A stretch of 51,132 nucleotides of DNA from assembly GCF_021191695.1 (NCBI RefSeq), contig NZ_JAIWPT010000023.1, positions 1 to 51,132 of the forward strand. Direction: 5' to 3'. This document shows, piece after piece, positions 24,848 through 32,827 of the stretch (positions are counted from its first letter, which is position 1; each line of letters opens with the position of its first letter). The notes beneath the pieces were generated by a model, which was not told the DNA's origin, did no database searches, and saw nothing but the letters and a program-made list of their open reading frames with translations. Made by a program: the position numbers and the translations under genes. This DNA is from Proluteimonas luteida (GTDB lineage Bacteria > Pseudomonadota > Gammaproteobacteria > Xanthomonadales > Xanthomonadaceae).

Positions 24848-24970
24848 TCCGGCAGGCTGCGGCCGGGGAGGCGTGCGGCCTGGACGGGCCCGCGCCCGTT
24901 GCCGGCGGCGCCGGGGAAATGCGAGACTCGGGAACCGCGACGACCGGCTGCGAAGGGCAGGCGGCGTTTA

Positions 24971-24994
24971 CGAGACCGGCGGATTCCGGTCTCG
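24971..24994. promoter_or_regulatory. Perfect hairpin immediately before the sspA ribosome site
   Basis: CGAGACCGG (24971-24979) pairs perfectly with CCGGTCTCG (24986-24994) around a 6-base loop. The ribosome site GGAGAGG begins right after it and the sspA ATG is at 25008. The hairpin could be the petC terminator (though no T run follows), or it could influence sspA translation. Confidence 0.5.
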
Positions 24995-25007
24995 GGAGAG
25001 GCCGACG

Positions 25008-25643
25008 ATGGCCGCGAGTGCACGTATGCGAAATATCCTGACCCTGTTTTCCTCCGTCGACGATGTCCTGTGCCACCGCGTGCGCCTGGTGCTTGCGGCC
25101 AAGGGCGTGACCTACGACATGGTCGTGGTCGACCCGCAGAATCCGCCCGAGGACCTGATCGACCTCAATCCCTACCACTCGGTGCCGACCCTGGTCGAGC
25201 GCGAGCTGGTGCTGTACGCGGCCAGCGTGGTCAGCGAATACCTCGACGAGCGCTATCCGCACCCGCCGCTGATGCCGGTCGATCCGCTGTCGCGCGCGCG
25301 CCTGCGCCTGGCGATGCTGCGCATCGAGCACGACTGGGTGCCGCAGGTGCAGGCGATCCAGATGGGCAACAAGACCCAGGCCGAATCGGCGCGCAAGCGG
25401 CTCAAGGAGCTGCTGACGGCGTCGGTGCCGGCGTTCAAGGCCAGCAAGTTCTTCCTCAACCCGGAAATGAGCCTGGCCGACTGCGCGATGGCGCCGATCA
25501 TCTGGCGCCTGCAGGCCCTCGACATCCCGCTGCCGAAGGACGGCAAGGTCATCGAGGACTACGGCAACCGGATCTTCCGCAGCCCCGGCTTCGTGCGCAG
25601 CCTGACCCAGCAGGAGCGCGGCCTGCGCGCGCTCCCGGACTGA
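25008..25643 (+). CDS. sspA: Stringent starvation protein A (SspA, GST fold)
   Basis: A 211-residue protein with a thioredoxin-like N-terminal domain (ILTLFSSVDDVLCHRVRLVL, VDLNP-like IDLNPYHSVPTLVERELVLY) and a helical GST C-terminal domain. SspA binds RNA polymerase and aids transcription under starvation and acid stress. It is regularly located downstream of petABC and upstream of sspB, as here. The start at 25008 has a strong GGAGAGG site; an internal Met at residue 7 is an alternative. A terminator-like hairpin lies at 25752-25780. Confidence 0.95.
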   Translation: MAASARMRNILTLFSSVDDVLCHRVRLVLAAKGVTYDMVVVDPQNPPEDLIDLNPYHSVPTLVERELVLYAASVVSEYLDERYPHPPLMPVDPLSRARLRLAMLRIEHDWVPQVQAIQMGNKTQAESARKRLKELLTASVPAFKASKFFLNPEMSLADCAMAPIIWRLQALDIPLPKDGKVIEDYGNRIFRSPGFVRSLTQQERGLRALPD

Positions 25644-25751
25644 GGGGTCGCCCGGCGCGCCCTGCCACGGACGCCCGGCAGCGGTCTCGCCACGGCGTTC
25701 GATTGACTCTCGACCTCCGGGTCCGTCGCGCCCGCCGCATCGACACCGATG

Positions 25752-25780
25752 CCGGCCGCCGCACCGCCGCGGCCGGTTTT
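25752..25780 (+). terminator. Rho-independent terminator after sspA
   Basis: CCGGCCGC (25752-25759) pairs with GCGGCCGG (25769-25776), with a 9-base loop, and is followed by TTTT. It lies between sspA and sspB, so sspB probably has its own promoter; TAGACT at about 25819 is a possible -10 element. Confidence 0.65.
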
Positions 25781-25830
25781 CATTCAGCCTGACGATCCGC
25801 TTCGCGGAATCCAGCCGGTAGACTGTCGCC

Positions 25831-26286
25831 ATGTCGGATCGCCTCCCCAGCATGACCAGCCATCGCCCGTACCTGTTGCGGGCGCTGTACGAGTGGATTG
25901 CCGACAACGGCATGACCCCGCACATCCTCGTCGACGCGAGCCAGCCCGGCGTGCGCGTGCCCGCGCATGCGGTCAAGGACGGGCGGGTGGTGCTGAACAT
26001 CGCCGACCGCGCGGTGGCGCGGCTGGAGATGGACAACGACAGCGTGCGGTTCTCCGCCCGGTTCGGCGGCGTCAGCCAGTCGGTGCTGGTACCGGTGGCG
26101 GCGGTGCTGGCGATCTACGCCCGCGAGACCGGCCAGGGCATGGCGCTGCCGGGCGACATGCCCGGTTCCGGCGAACAGGACGAGGCCGCCGCCGATGCCG
26201 CACCGGACGACGTCGCCCAGGAGGGGCCGCCAGACGACGACACGCCGCCGGAACCGCGGCGCGGGCACCTGCGCGTCGTCAAGTAG
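25831..26286 (+). CDS. sspB: SspB, ClpXP specificity-enhancing factor
   Basis: A 151-residue adaptor that delivers ssrA-tagged proteins to ClpXP. The folded domain (about 8-112) has the family opening RPYLLRALYEWIADNGMTPHILVDA and the peptide-binding strands VVLNIADRAVARLEM. A long acidic, disordered linker follows, ending in the conserved ClpX-binding tail RRGHLRVVK. The ATG at 25831 is followed by a second Met at residue 8 (MTSHRPYLL), which is an equally plausible start. It is paired with sspA as in most gammaproteobacteria. Confidence 0.94.
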   Translation: MSDRLPSMTSHRPYLLRALYEWIADNGMTPHILVDASQPGVRVPAHAVKDGRVVLNIADRAVARLEMDNDSVRFSARFGGVSQSVLVPVAAVLAIYARETGQGMALPGDMPGSGEQDEAAADAAPDDVAQEGPPDDDTPPEPRRGHLRVVK

Positions 26287-26410
26287 GCGGGCTGGGCCTG
26301 CGGCGTGGGTGCCGCACCGGCGGTCGGGTCGTGCAGAGCCGTAGTGCGGAGCTCGTGCCTGCATCCCCTTTTTCTGGTTCTTCGCCCAAGTCCGGGGAAG
26401 GCGGTCGTCC

Positions 26411-26525
26411 GACCTTGCGCAGGTCGGCCCCACGCGGCCGACGTGCGCGGTGTCCGGATTCGCGAGCTGCCATGGAGCCTGGCGGTTCGGCGCGGTCTGG
26501 TGTCGGGGGCGTTGCCCCGACCTAC
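26411..26525. repeat. GC-rich palindromic intergenic repeat, copy A
   Basis: One of three similar units of about 115-121 bases in this window (others at 30181 and 50855). Each starts GACCTTGCG and ends CCCCGACCTAC. A first hairpin is formed by GTCGGCC/GGCCGAC and a second by GTCGGGG/CCCCGAC, while the outer AGGTCGG and CCGACCT can pair over the whole unit. Copy A lies in the 310-base gap between sspB and the DUF3301 gene, which otherwise shows nothing recognisable. Confidence 0.8.
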
Positions 26526-26596
26526 GACAGGTGAATCCCGGGGATCGGCGAAGAACCCTTTTTCGGGGCACCGCCGGAAACGTCCGTCCCCCCAGG

Positions 26597-26929
26597 TCAG
26601 TGCAGTGTCGCGATCTCCGACCGCGTCGGGCCGCTGAACGCGACGAGCCGGTCGCCGCGCAGCACCAGATGCCCGATGTGGCGCTGGACGCCGTCGTCCG
26701 AGTACTCGAAGCGGAAACTGCGCTCCACTGCCAGGCGCCCATCGTCGCCGCGCCGCAGGCGCAACGAATGCGCATGCACCGCCTGGTCGAGCCACTGCAC
26801 GCCGGCCCGTGCGCAAGCGTCGCGGCCGAGCTGCCCGGCAAGTTCGGCGGCCGCGCGCGACGCACTCCACCAGCCGAACGCGGCGCCGCCGGCCAGCATC
26901 ACGAAAATCATCGTCGGGAAATCGGGCAT
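26597..26929 (-). CDS. DUF3301 domain protein
   Basis: A small 110-residue protein. A single N-terminal membrane segment (MIFVMLAGGAAFGWW) is followed by a soluble part with LAGQLGRDACARAGVQWLDQ, LRLRRGDDGRLAVERSFRFEYS and GHLVLRGDRLVAFSGP, which match the DUF3301 family of small gammaproteobacterial inner-membrane proteins. Its function is unknown. It stands alone on the minus strand between sspB and nadC, with about 150 bases on the nadC side and a palindromic repeat on the other. Confidence 0.78.
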   Translation of the reverse strand: MPDFPTMIFVMLAGGAAFGWWSASRAAAELAGQLGRDACARAGVQWLDQAVHAHSLRLRRGDDGRLAVERSFRFEYSDDGVQRHIGHLVLRGDRLVAFSGPTRSEIATLH

Positions 26930-27079
26930 GGGCGCAATGTGGCGGCATGCGGCGTCGCGTGCAAGGGGCGCGGGCGCGTGAGCGCACGACGTAGCGCGGG
27001 TCTCGGCCCGCCAAGGCGTGCCGGCCGGTCCAGTCGGGTCATCGCATGCGGCTTACGCGGTGGATCGAGGGGCAGCCTC

Positions 27080-27964
27080 TCAGGCCTCGCCCGGTGGAAA
27101 CCCCAGCTTCAGCGACAGGTCGATCGCCTGCACGTGCTTGGTCAGCGCGCCCACCGACACGACATCGACGCCATCGGCGGCGATCGCGCGCAGTCCGTCG
27201 AAGTCCACGCTGCCCGACACCTCCAGCGGGATGCGGCCGTCGAACGGCGCGGCGTGCGCGATGGCGACCGCCTCGCGGCGCATCGCGGCATCGAAATCGT
27301 CGATCAGCACGCGTGTGCAGCCGGCGACCAGTGCCTCGCGCAGCTGCGCGATCGATTCGACTTCCACCACCAGCGGCAGGTCCGGCGCGTGCAGGCGCGC
27401 GGCCGCGATCGCCGCGGCGATGCCGCCGGCCGCGCGGACGTGGTTCTCCTTCAGCATCACGGTGTCGAACAGGCCGATGCGGTGGTTGCCGCCGCCGCCC
27501 ACGCGCACCGCGTATTTCTGCGCCAGGCGCAGGCCGGGCAGGGTCTTGCGGGTGTCGAGGACCCGGGTCGAGGTGCCCGCCAGCGCATCGACGAAGCGCG
27601 CGGTGACGGTCGCGGTTGCGCTGAGCGTCTGCATGAAGTTCAGCGAGGCGCGTTCGGCACTGACCAGCGCGCGCGTGCGGCCCGTCAGCGTTGCCAGCAC
27701 CGTGCCGGCCGCGACATGGTCGCCCTCGGCTACGCGCCAGTCGATGGCGACCTCCGGATCCAGCGCGCGATGGCAGGCATCGAACCACGGGCGGCCGCAG
27801 ATCACGGCATCCTGCTTGCACAGCAGGTAGGCGCTGTCGGCGGTGTCGGGCAGCAGCGCGGCGGTGACGTCGCCGGTACCGATGTCCTCGGCCAGCGCCG
27901 CGGCGACGTTGGCGGCGACTGCCGCGCGCGGGACGGCGAAGCGGTCGTCGTCCGCCTGGGTCAT
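27080..27964 (-). CDS. nadC: Nicotinate-nucleotide diphosphorylase (carboxylating)
   Basis: A 294-residue enzyme of de novo NAD synthesis: quinolinate + PRPP gives nicotinate mononucleotide, CO2 and PPi. Family landmarks are EDIGTGDVTA near 26-35, ERASLNFMQTLSA, the PRPP/quinolinate-binding TRKTLPGLR and GGGGNHRIGLFDTVMLKENH, and the C-terminal EVSGSVDFDGL plus ADGVDVVSVGALTK. Its start overlaps the stop of the upstream Trm112-like gene by 4 bases (ATGA), so the two are cotranscribed. The annotation is secure. Confidence 0.96.
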   Translation of the reverse strand: MTQADDDRFAVPRAAVAANVAAALAEDIGTGDVTAALLPDTADSAYLLCKQDAVICGRPWFDACHRALDPEVAIDWRVAEGDHVAAGTVLATLTGRTRALVSAERASLNFMQTLSATATVTARFVDALAGTSTRVLDTRKTLPGLRLAQKYAVRVGGGGNHRIGLFDTVMLKENHVRAAGGIAAAIAAARLHAPDLPLVVEVESIAQLREALVAGCTRVLIDDFDAAMRREAVAIAHAAPFDGRIPLEVSGSVDFDGLRAIAADGVDVVSVGALTKHVQAIDLSLKLGFPPGEA

Positions 27965-28230
27965 GCTTTCGGGAAATCGGCGATCTGGCCGGTGGCGATG
28001 CCGTCCTCGACCAGCAGCACCGGGATGCCGTCGTCGACGCGGTAGACCAGCTTGCGATCGTGGGTAACCAGCGCCTCGCGCAGCGGCGCGGTCTGCGCGG
28101 CACCGTCGATGCGCGCGAGCGTGCCGGCGGCGACCGCCGCGTTCAGCGCATCGAGGCCGGCCTTGTCGAGCAGCGCAAGCGGCTGGCGGCTGGCGGGGCA
28201 GACGAGGATGTCGAGCAGCTTTCGGTCCAT
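27961..28230 (-). CDS. Trm112 family protein
   Basis: An 89-residue protein that begins MDRKLLDILVCPASRQPL, the hallmark of bacterial Trm112/YcaR-like proteins, and ends with YRVDDGIPVLLVEDG. In eukaryotes and archaea, Trm112 is a small partner that stabilises methyltransferases. The bacterial role is less clear, although activation of methyltransferases has been suggested. Only one Cys of the zinc-knuckle pair is visible in the first loop. It overlaps the nadC start by 4 bases and lies divergent from purE, with 58 bases between them. Confidence 0.87.
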   Translation of the reverse strand: MDRKLLDILVCPASRQPLALLDKAGLDALNAAVAAGTLARIDGAAQTAPLREALVTHDRKLVYRVDDGIPVLLVEDGIATGQIADFPKA

Positions 28231-28288
28231 GGGCGGTCGCGTCGCGAAATCGAACCGGTAGAATACGCGTTTCGCCACGGGACCGGCC

Positions 28289-28792
28289 ATGTCCGCCAAT
28301 TCCGCAAGCCCCAAGGTCGGCATCGTGATGGGATCGCGTTCCGACTGGGACACGATGCAGCACGCCGCGCAGAAGCTGGAACAGCTGGGCATCGCCCACG
28401 AAGTACGCGTGGTCTCGGCGCATCGCACGCCCGACGTGTTGTTCGACTACGCCGCGGGTGCGCAGTCGCGCGGCCTGCGCGCGATCATCGCCGGCGCAGG
28501 CGGCGCCGCGCACCTGCCGGGCATGCTCGCATCGAAGACCGTGGTGCCGGTGCTCGGCGTGCCGGTGCAGTCCAAGGCGCTCAACGGCCTGGACTCGCTG
28601 CTGTCGATCGTGCAGATGCCGGCCGGCATCCCGGTGGCGACGTTCGCGATCGGCAACGCGGGCGCGGCCAATGCGGCGTTGTTCGCCGCCGCGCTGCTCG
28701 CGGCCGACGACGCGGAGGTCGCCGCGGCGCTGGCGGCGTTCCGCCAACAGCAGACCGACGACGTCGCCAACAACGACGATCCGCGGCGATGA
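28289..28792 (+). CDS. purE: PurE, N5-carboxyaminoimidazole ribonucleotide mutase
   Basis: A 167-residue purine-pathway enzyme that converts N5-CAIR to CAIR. It shows the active-site segments VGIVMGSRSDWDTM, VVSAHRTPD, AGAGGAAHLPGMLAS, VPVLGVPVQSKALNGLDSLLSIVQMP and GIPVATFAIGNAGAANA. A -10-like TAGAAT lies about 35 bases upstream. PurK follows after 193 bases, an unusually wide gap for this pair; it contains GC-rich inverted segments but no gene that I can recognise. Confidence 0.96.
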   Translation: MSANSASPKVGIVMGSRSDWDTMQHAAQKLEQLGIAHEVRVVSAHRTPDVLFDYAAGAQSRGLRAIIAGAGGAAHLPGMLASKTVVPVLGVPVQSKALNGLDSLLSIVQMPAGIPVATFAIGNAGAANAALFAAALLAADDAEVAAALAAFRQQQTDDVANNDDPRR

Positions 28793-28985
28793 GCGCAGTC
28801 GTGGTCGATAGCGGCAGGCACACGCGGCCGTTGCCCTCACGCCATCCGCGCGCCGGGCGTTCGCCCAGCCCGCGCGGCAGTGCCGCGCCAGCGCATCGTC
28901 CTCGTCCCACAGGCGGGAGCGGACGCGTCGGTGCCATGCAAGATCGCTTGTGCCGGACATCCGCATTGCCTGGGAAACTGCGCGC

Positions 28986-30149
28986 ATGACCACGGTCGGG
29001 ATACTGGGCGGCGGACAGCTGGCGCGCATGCTGGCGCTGTCCGGCGCGCCGCTCGGCCTGCGCTTCCTGGTCATGGACACGTCGGAAGACGCCTGCGCGG
29101 GCCAGTTCGCACCGCTGCTGGTCGGCGACTACCGCGACGCCGCCGCACTGGCGCGGTTCGCGGCGCAGGTCGATGTCGCGACCTTCGATTTCGAGAACGT
29201 GCCGGCCGACAGTGCCCGCCAGCTGGCGACGCGGATCCCGGTGTTTCCCAATCCCGACGCGCTGGCGCTGAGCCAGGACCGCCTGGCCGAGAAGACCCTG
29301 TTCCGCGAGCTCGGCATTCCGGTGCCGCCGTTCGCCGACATCGCCTCGCGCGCGCAACTCGACGCCGCGGTGGCCGACATCGGCACCCCGTGCATCCTCA
29401 AGACCCGCCGGCTCGGCTACGACGGCAAGGGCCAGTTCCGCATCCGTTCGCTGGCCGACGTCGACGCGGCGTGGGAGGCGCTGGGCGCGCAGGCCGGCAG
29501 CGTCGGCCTGATCCTCGAAGGTTTCGTCGCGTTCGATCGCGAGATCAGCGTCGTCGCCGTGCGCGGCCGCGACGGCGGGTTCCGTACCTGGCCGCTGACC
29601 GGGAACTGGCATGTCGACGGCGTGCTGTCGGCCAGCCTCGCGCCGGCCTCGGTCGCGCCCGAGATTGCGGACACCGCCGTGGCCCATGCCCGCGCCATCG
29701 CCGAGCGGCTCGACTACGTCGGCGTGTTCGCGCTGGAGCTGTTCTGCCGCGACGGCCAGTTGCTGGCCAACGAAATGGCCCCGCGCGTGCACAACTCCGG
29801 GCACTGGACGATCGAGGGCGCCGAGACCTCGCAGTTCGAGAACCACCTGCGCGCGGTGCTGGGCCTGCCGCTGGGCGATACCGGCGCGCGCGGCGTGGCC
29901 TGCATGCTGAACTGGATCGGCACGCTGCCCGATGCGACGCCGGTGCTGGACACGCCGGGCGGGCACTGGCACGACTACGGGAAATCCCCGCGTGCCGGCC
30001 GCAAGGTCGGGCACGCGACGCTGCGCGCCGATGCGCCGGAGACGCTGGCGGAGCGCCTGCAGGCGGTCGGCGACGCACTCGGACGCGAGTCCCAGGTTGC
30101 CCCGGTGTTGCAGCGGCTTTCCGGATACGAGCAGCCCGACGCCCCGTAG
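28986..30149 (+). CDS. purK: PurK, N5-carboxyaminoimidazole ribonucleotide synthase
   Basis: A 387-residue ATP-grasp enzyme that carboxylates AIR with ATP and bicarbonate to N5-CAIR, the substrate of PurE. Landmarks are GILGGGQLARMLALSG at the start, KTRRLGYDGKGQF in the ATP-grasp core, LEGFVAFDREISVVAVRG, and the C-terminal metal and substrate region NEMAPRVHNSGHWTIEGAETSQFENHLRAVLGLPLG. I start it at 28986 (MTTVGILGGGQ). A palindromic repeat begins 32 bases after its stop codon. Confidence 0.96.
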   Translation: MTTVGILGGGQLARMLALSGAPLGLRFLVMDTSEDACAGQFAPLLVGDYRDAAALARFAAQVDVATFDFENVPADSARQLATRIPVFPNPDALALSQDRLAEKTLFRELGIPVPPFADIASRAQLDAAVADIGTPCILKTRRLGYDGKGQFRIRSLADVDAAWEALGAQAGSVGLILEGFVAFDREISVVAVRGRDGGFRTWPLTGNWHVDGVLSASLAPASVAPEIADTAVAHARAIAERLDYVGVFALELFCRDGQLLANEMAPRVHNSGHWTIEGAETSQFENHLRAVLGLPLGDTGARGVACMLNWIGTLPDATPVLDTPGGHWHDYGKSPRAGRKVGHATLRADAPETLAERLQAVGDALGRESQVAPVLQRLSGYEQPDAP

Positions 30150-30180
30150 AGCGGAGCCAATCGGGGAATACGGCTATCTC

Positions 30181-30301
30181 GACCTTGCGCGGGTCGGCCC
30201 CACGCGGCCGACGTGCGTGGCGTCCGGGTTGCGGGGTGTCGGGGACCCGTCCGACGCGGGCAGGTCGGCCCTTTGGCGTCGGAGGCGTGGCCCCGACCTA
30301 C
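30181..30301. repeat. GC-rich palindromic intergenic repeat, copy B (supplies a stop codon)
   Basis: Same family as the copies at 26411 and 50855: starts GACCTTGCGCGGGTCGGCCC and ends GTGGCCCCGACCTAC. It fills the gap between purK and the convergent SOD-fold gene. Its last bases (CTA at 30298-30300) are, on the minus strand, the stop codon TAG of the SOD-fold gene, so the repeat abuts or cuts into that gene's 3' end. Confidence 0.8.
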
Positions 30302-30882
30302 TTCAGCCGCGCGGCAACGGCCTCCCAGTTGACCAGATGCCAGAACGCTTCGAGGTAGCGGGCGCGGTTGTCGCGGTAGTCCAGGTACCAGGCGTGTTCC
30401 CACAGGCAGGCGGCAAGCAGCGGCACATCGTCGCCGGTGATCGGCGTGGAGGCGTTCGCGGTCGCGGCCAGCGCCAGGCGGCCGTCGGGCCGCTGCACCA
30501 GCCAGACCCAGCCGGCGCCGAACATCCGCATCGCCAGCACGTCAAAGCGCGCGCGCAGCGTCTCGACGTCGCCGAAGTGCTTCGCGACCGATTCCGCCAG
30601 GCGCCCCGTCGGCGCGCCGCCGCCACCACCTGCGGCGGGCTTGAGCGAATGCCAGTAGAAGGCGGTGTTCCAGGCCTGGGCCGCGTGCTCGAATGCCTCG
30701 CCCTGGGCCTTGCGCACGACCGCCTCCAGTGTCCCGTCGGCCAGCGCATCACCGTCGAGCAGCATGTTGAGGCGGTCGATGTGCGCGCGCTGGTGCTGCC
30801 GGTGCTGTTCGACGGTATCGCCCGACAGGTGCGGCTCGAGCGCGGTATGGGCGTAGGGCAGGTCGGGCAGTTCGAAAGGCAT
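30298..30882 (-). CDS. Fe/Mn superoxide dismutase-fold protein lacking two metal ligands
   Basis: A 194-residue protein that clearly follows the Fe-SOD sequence from MPFELPDLPY to FWHLVNWEAVA. In Fe/Mn SODs the metal is held by His26, His73, Asp156 and His160 (E. coli numbering). Here H27 and H163 are kept, but the second ligand is Thr (T73 in WNTAFYW instead of WNHTFYW) and the Asp is Cys (C159 in CLWEHAWY instead of DVWEHAYY). The gateway Tyr34 position aligns with His34. I checked these codons in the DNA. It may therefore not be a superoxide dismutase, or may bind metal differently. The gene diverges from the glutaredoxin gene, and its stop codon lies in a palindromic repeat. Confidence 0.88.
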   Translation of the reverse strand: MPFELPDLPYAHTALEPHLSGDTVEQHRQHQRAHIDRLNMLLDGDALADGTLEAVVRKAQGEAFEHAAQAWNTAFYWHSLKPAAGGGGGAPTGRLAESVAKHFGDVETLRARFDVLAMRMFGAGWVWLVQRPDGRLALAATANASTPITGDDVPLLAACLWEHAWYLDYRDNRARYLEAFWHLVNWEAVAARLK

Positions 30883-31020
30883 GGGCGACTCGTCCTGTGA
30901 CAGGGCGGCGGCTGCGACGCGCGGGTCGCGTCGATGCCGACGCGGTAGAATGGGCCGATTCTAAACCCCATCGCACTGCCGGCCGGCGCGCCGGCGGCGC
31001 GGTGCTGCAGGAGTTCCGAC

Positions 31021-31347
31021 GTGACGATCCTTGAGCACATCCAGGCCGAGATCGACGGCCACGCCATCGTGCTGTTCATGAAAGGAACGCCGCAGTTTCC
31101 GATGTGCGGGTTTTCCAGCCGGGCCGTCGAAGCGCTGCAGGCCGCCGGGGCATCGGAGGTGGATTTCCATACCGTCAACGTGCTGGCCGAGCCGGAGATC
31201 CGCGCCAACCTGCCGCGCTTCTCCAACTGGCCGACGTTCCCGCAGCTGTTCCTGCACGGGGAGCTGATCGGCGGCTGCGACATCACCCTCGAGCTGCACG
31301 AATCGGGTGAGCTGGCGCGGATGATCGCCGAGGTGCGCAAGGCGTGA
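31021..31347 (+). CDS. grxD: Grx4-family monothiol glutaredoxin
   Basis: A 108-residue monothiol glutaredoxin that carries and passes on [2Fe-2S] clusters. The CGFS active site is in GTPQFPMCGFSSRAV, and the glutathione-binding TFPQLFLHGELIGGCDI follows. The start is a GTG at 31021. It is divergent from the SOD-fold gene and overlaps the start of the SDR gene by 4 bases (GTGA), so glutaredoxin, SDR and marC form one operon. Confidence 0.95.
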   Translation: MTILEHIQAEIDGHAIVLFMKGTPQFPMCGFSSRAVEALQAAGASEVDFHTVNVLAEPEIRANLPRFSNWPTFPQLFLHGELIGGCDITLELHESGELARMIAEVRKA

Positions 31348-32123
31348 GCCAGGTGCTGTTCGCCGTTCCCGGGCGTGCCGATGTGCTGGCCGGCCGGGTG
31401 GTCCTGGTCGTCGGTGCCCACGGCGCGCTGGGCGCGGCCGCGGCGCTGGCCTGTGCCGATGCCGGCGCCCAGCTGGTGCTGCTCGGCCGCAGGGTGCCCC
31501 GGCTCAACCGGCTCCACGACAGCCTGGCAGCCCGCGGCGCCGCGCCGGTGCTGTATCCGCTGGACCTGGAGGGAGCATCGGCCGACGACTATGCCGACAT
31601 GGCGGCGCGCATCGGCGATGCCTTCGGCCATCTCGATGGCGTCCTGCACTGCGCGGCCCACTTCCCCGGCCTGACCCCGCTCGAACATACCGATCCCGCC
31701 GAGTTCGCGCGCGCGCTCCACGTCAACCTCACCGCGCGCTGGTGGCTGACCCAGGCCTGCCTGCCGCTGCTGCGCCAGGCGCCCGATGGCGCGGTCGTGT
31801 TCGCCGTCGACGAACACGCGCGTGCCGCGCGCGCCTACTGGGGCGGATACGGCATCGCCCAGGCGGGGCTGGCCGCGATGGTCGCGATGCTGGATGCCGA
31901 ACTGGGCGGGTCGCGGGTGCGGGTCAGCGGCCTGTGTCCGCCACCGCTGCGCACGCCGCTGCGCGCACGCGCACACGTCGAGGCCGAGGACGCCGTGGCC
32001 CGCGAACCGGAAGACAGCGCCCGCGACTGCGTGACGCTGCTGTCGGCGGCCGGCGCCGCGCATCGCGGCCAGCTGTGGCGGCCGGTCCATGACCATGCCG
32101 TGCCGTCGGCGACGCACCCATGA
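31344..32123 (+). CDS. YciK-like SDR protein lacking catalytic Ser and Lys
   Basis: A 259-residue Rossmann-fold protein of the short-chain dehydrogenase/reductase superfamily, nearest to YciK. The cofactor loop reads GAHGALG (24-30), altered from TGxxxGIG. At the catalytic site Tyr169 is present (WGGYGIAQ), but the Lys four residues later is Gln173 and the Ser 13 residues earlier is Asp156; YciK has SSS..YxxSK here. N128 (HVNLT) is kept. It may be inactive as an oxidoreductase or serve another role. It starts with GTG overlapping grxD and ends overlapping marC (ATGA). Confidence 0.85.
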   Translation: MSQVLFAVPGRADVLAGRVVLVVGAHGALGAAAALACADAGAQLVLLGRRVPRLNRLHDSLAARGAAPVLYPLDLEGASADDYADMAARIGDAFGHLDGVLHCAAHFPGLTPLEHTDPAEFARALHVNLTARWWLTQACLPLLRQAPDGAVVFAVDEHARAARAYWGGYGIAQAGLAAMVAMLDAELGGSRVRVSGLCPPPLRTPLRARAHVEAEDAVAREPEDSARDCVTLLSAAGAAHRGQLWRPVHDHAVPSATHP

Positions 32124-32719
32124 CCATCGCCTCCGCCGCGCTGCTGCTGTTCCTGATCCTCGACCCGCTGGGCAACATCCCGGTGTTCCTGAGCATGCTG
32201 CGGCGGCTGACCCCGCAGCGCCAGCGCGTGGTGCTGGCGCGCGAACTGCTGATCGCGCTGCTGGTGCTGATGCTGTTCCTGTGGGCCGGCAAGTACGCGC
32301 TGGAGGTCATGCACCTGCGCCAGGAATCGGTCGCGATCGCCGGCGGCATCGTGCTGTTCCTGATCGGAATCCGCATGATCTTCCCGCCGCCGGAAGGCCT
32401 GATGGGCGAGATTCCCGACGGCGAGCCCTTCATCGTGCCGATGGCGATCCCGCTGGTCGCCGGCCCCTCGGGCATGGCCGCGGTGATGCTGATGGGCAGC
32501 AACGAGCCCGACCGGCTGGGCGAATGGAGCCTCGCGCTGCTGATCGCCTGGGGGGCGACCGCGACGATCCTGTTCTCGGCCACCTACCTGTACAAGCTGC
32601 TCGGCCTGCGCGCGCTGACCGCCATCGAGCGGCTGATGGGCATGCTGCTGGTCGCGATCTCGGTGCAGATGCTGCTCGACGGGGTGGTCGGGTTCCTGCG
32701 GAACGGCGCTTCGGCCTGA
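32120..32719 (+). CDS. MarC-family integral membrane protein
   Basis: A 199-residue inner-membrane protein with about six helices, matching the MarC/YhgN (UPF0056) family. It shows the opening LLFLILDPLGNIPVFLSMLR, the central GGIVLFLIGIRMIF and the AIPLVAGPSGMAAVML region. Members were once linked to antibiotic resistance, but their transport function is unproven. It is the third gene of the grxD-SDR-marC run. The 263 bases that follow it, before the TonB receptor, hold inverted repeats and A+T-rich promoter-like sequence. Confidence 0.92.
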   Translation: MTIASAALLLFLILDPLGNIPVFLSMLRRLTPQRQRVVLARELLIALLVLMLFLWAGKYALEVMHLRQESVAIAGGIVLFLIGIRMIFPPPEGLMGEIPDGEPFIVPMAIPLVAGPSGMAAVMLMGSNEPDRLGEWSLALLIAWGATATILFSATYLYKLLGLRALTAIERLMGMLLVAISVQMLLDGVVGFLRNGASA

Positions 32720-32771
32720 TCGGGCGCGGCGTGACCACGGCAAGACAATCACTTAGCGGCGCTTTCTCGAT

Positions 32772-32827
32772 ATTGGCGTAAAAGCCAGCGCGGTCAGTGG
32801 CTTATATGCCAATTCCGGTGTCACCGG
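32772..32827. promoter_or_regulatory. Inverted repeats in the leader of the TonB receptor gene
   Basis: A 15-base arm at 32772-32786 (ATTGGCGTAAAAGCC) is repeated inverted at 32799-32813 with two mismatches and a 12-base spacer. A smaller exact palindrome, CCGGTG-T-CACCGG, follows at 32815-32827. Both lie in an A+T-rich stretch about 160-210 bases upstream of the receptor start. They could be a repressor or activator site, or an RNA stem. The promoter itself is not clear; TTGGCT (about 32842) is a possible -35 element. Confidence 0.5.

Noticed and set aside
28793..28985. Possible small gene or repeat between purE and purK
   Set aside because: Open frames there have no plausible ribosome site or family. 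Some inverted GC-rich segments exist, but they do not match the other repeat families well enough to call.
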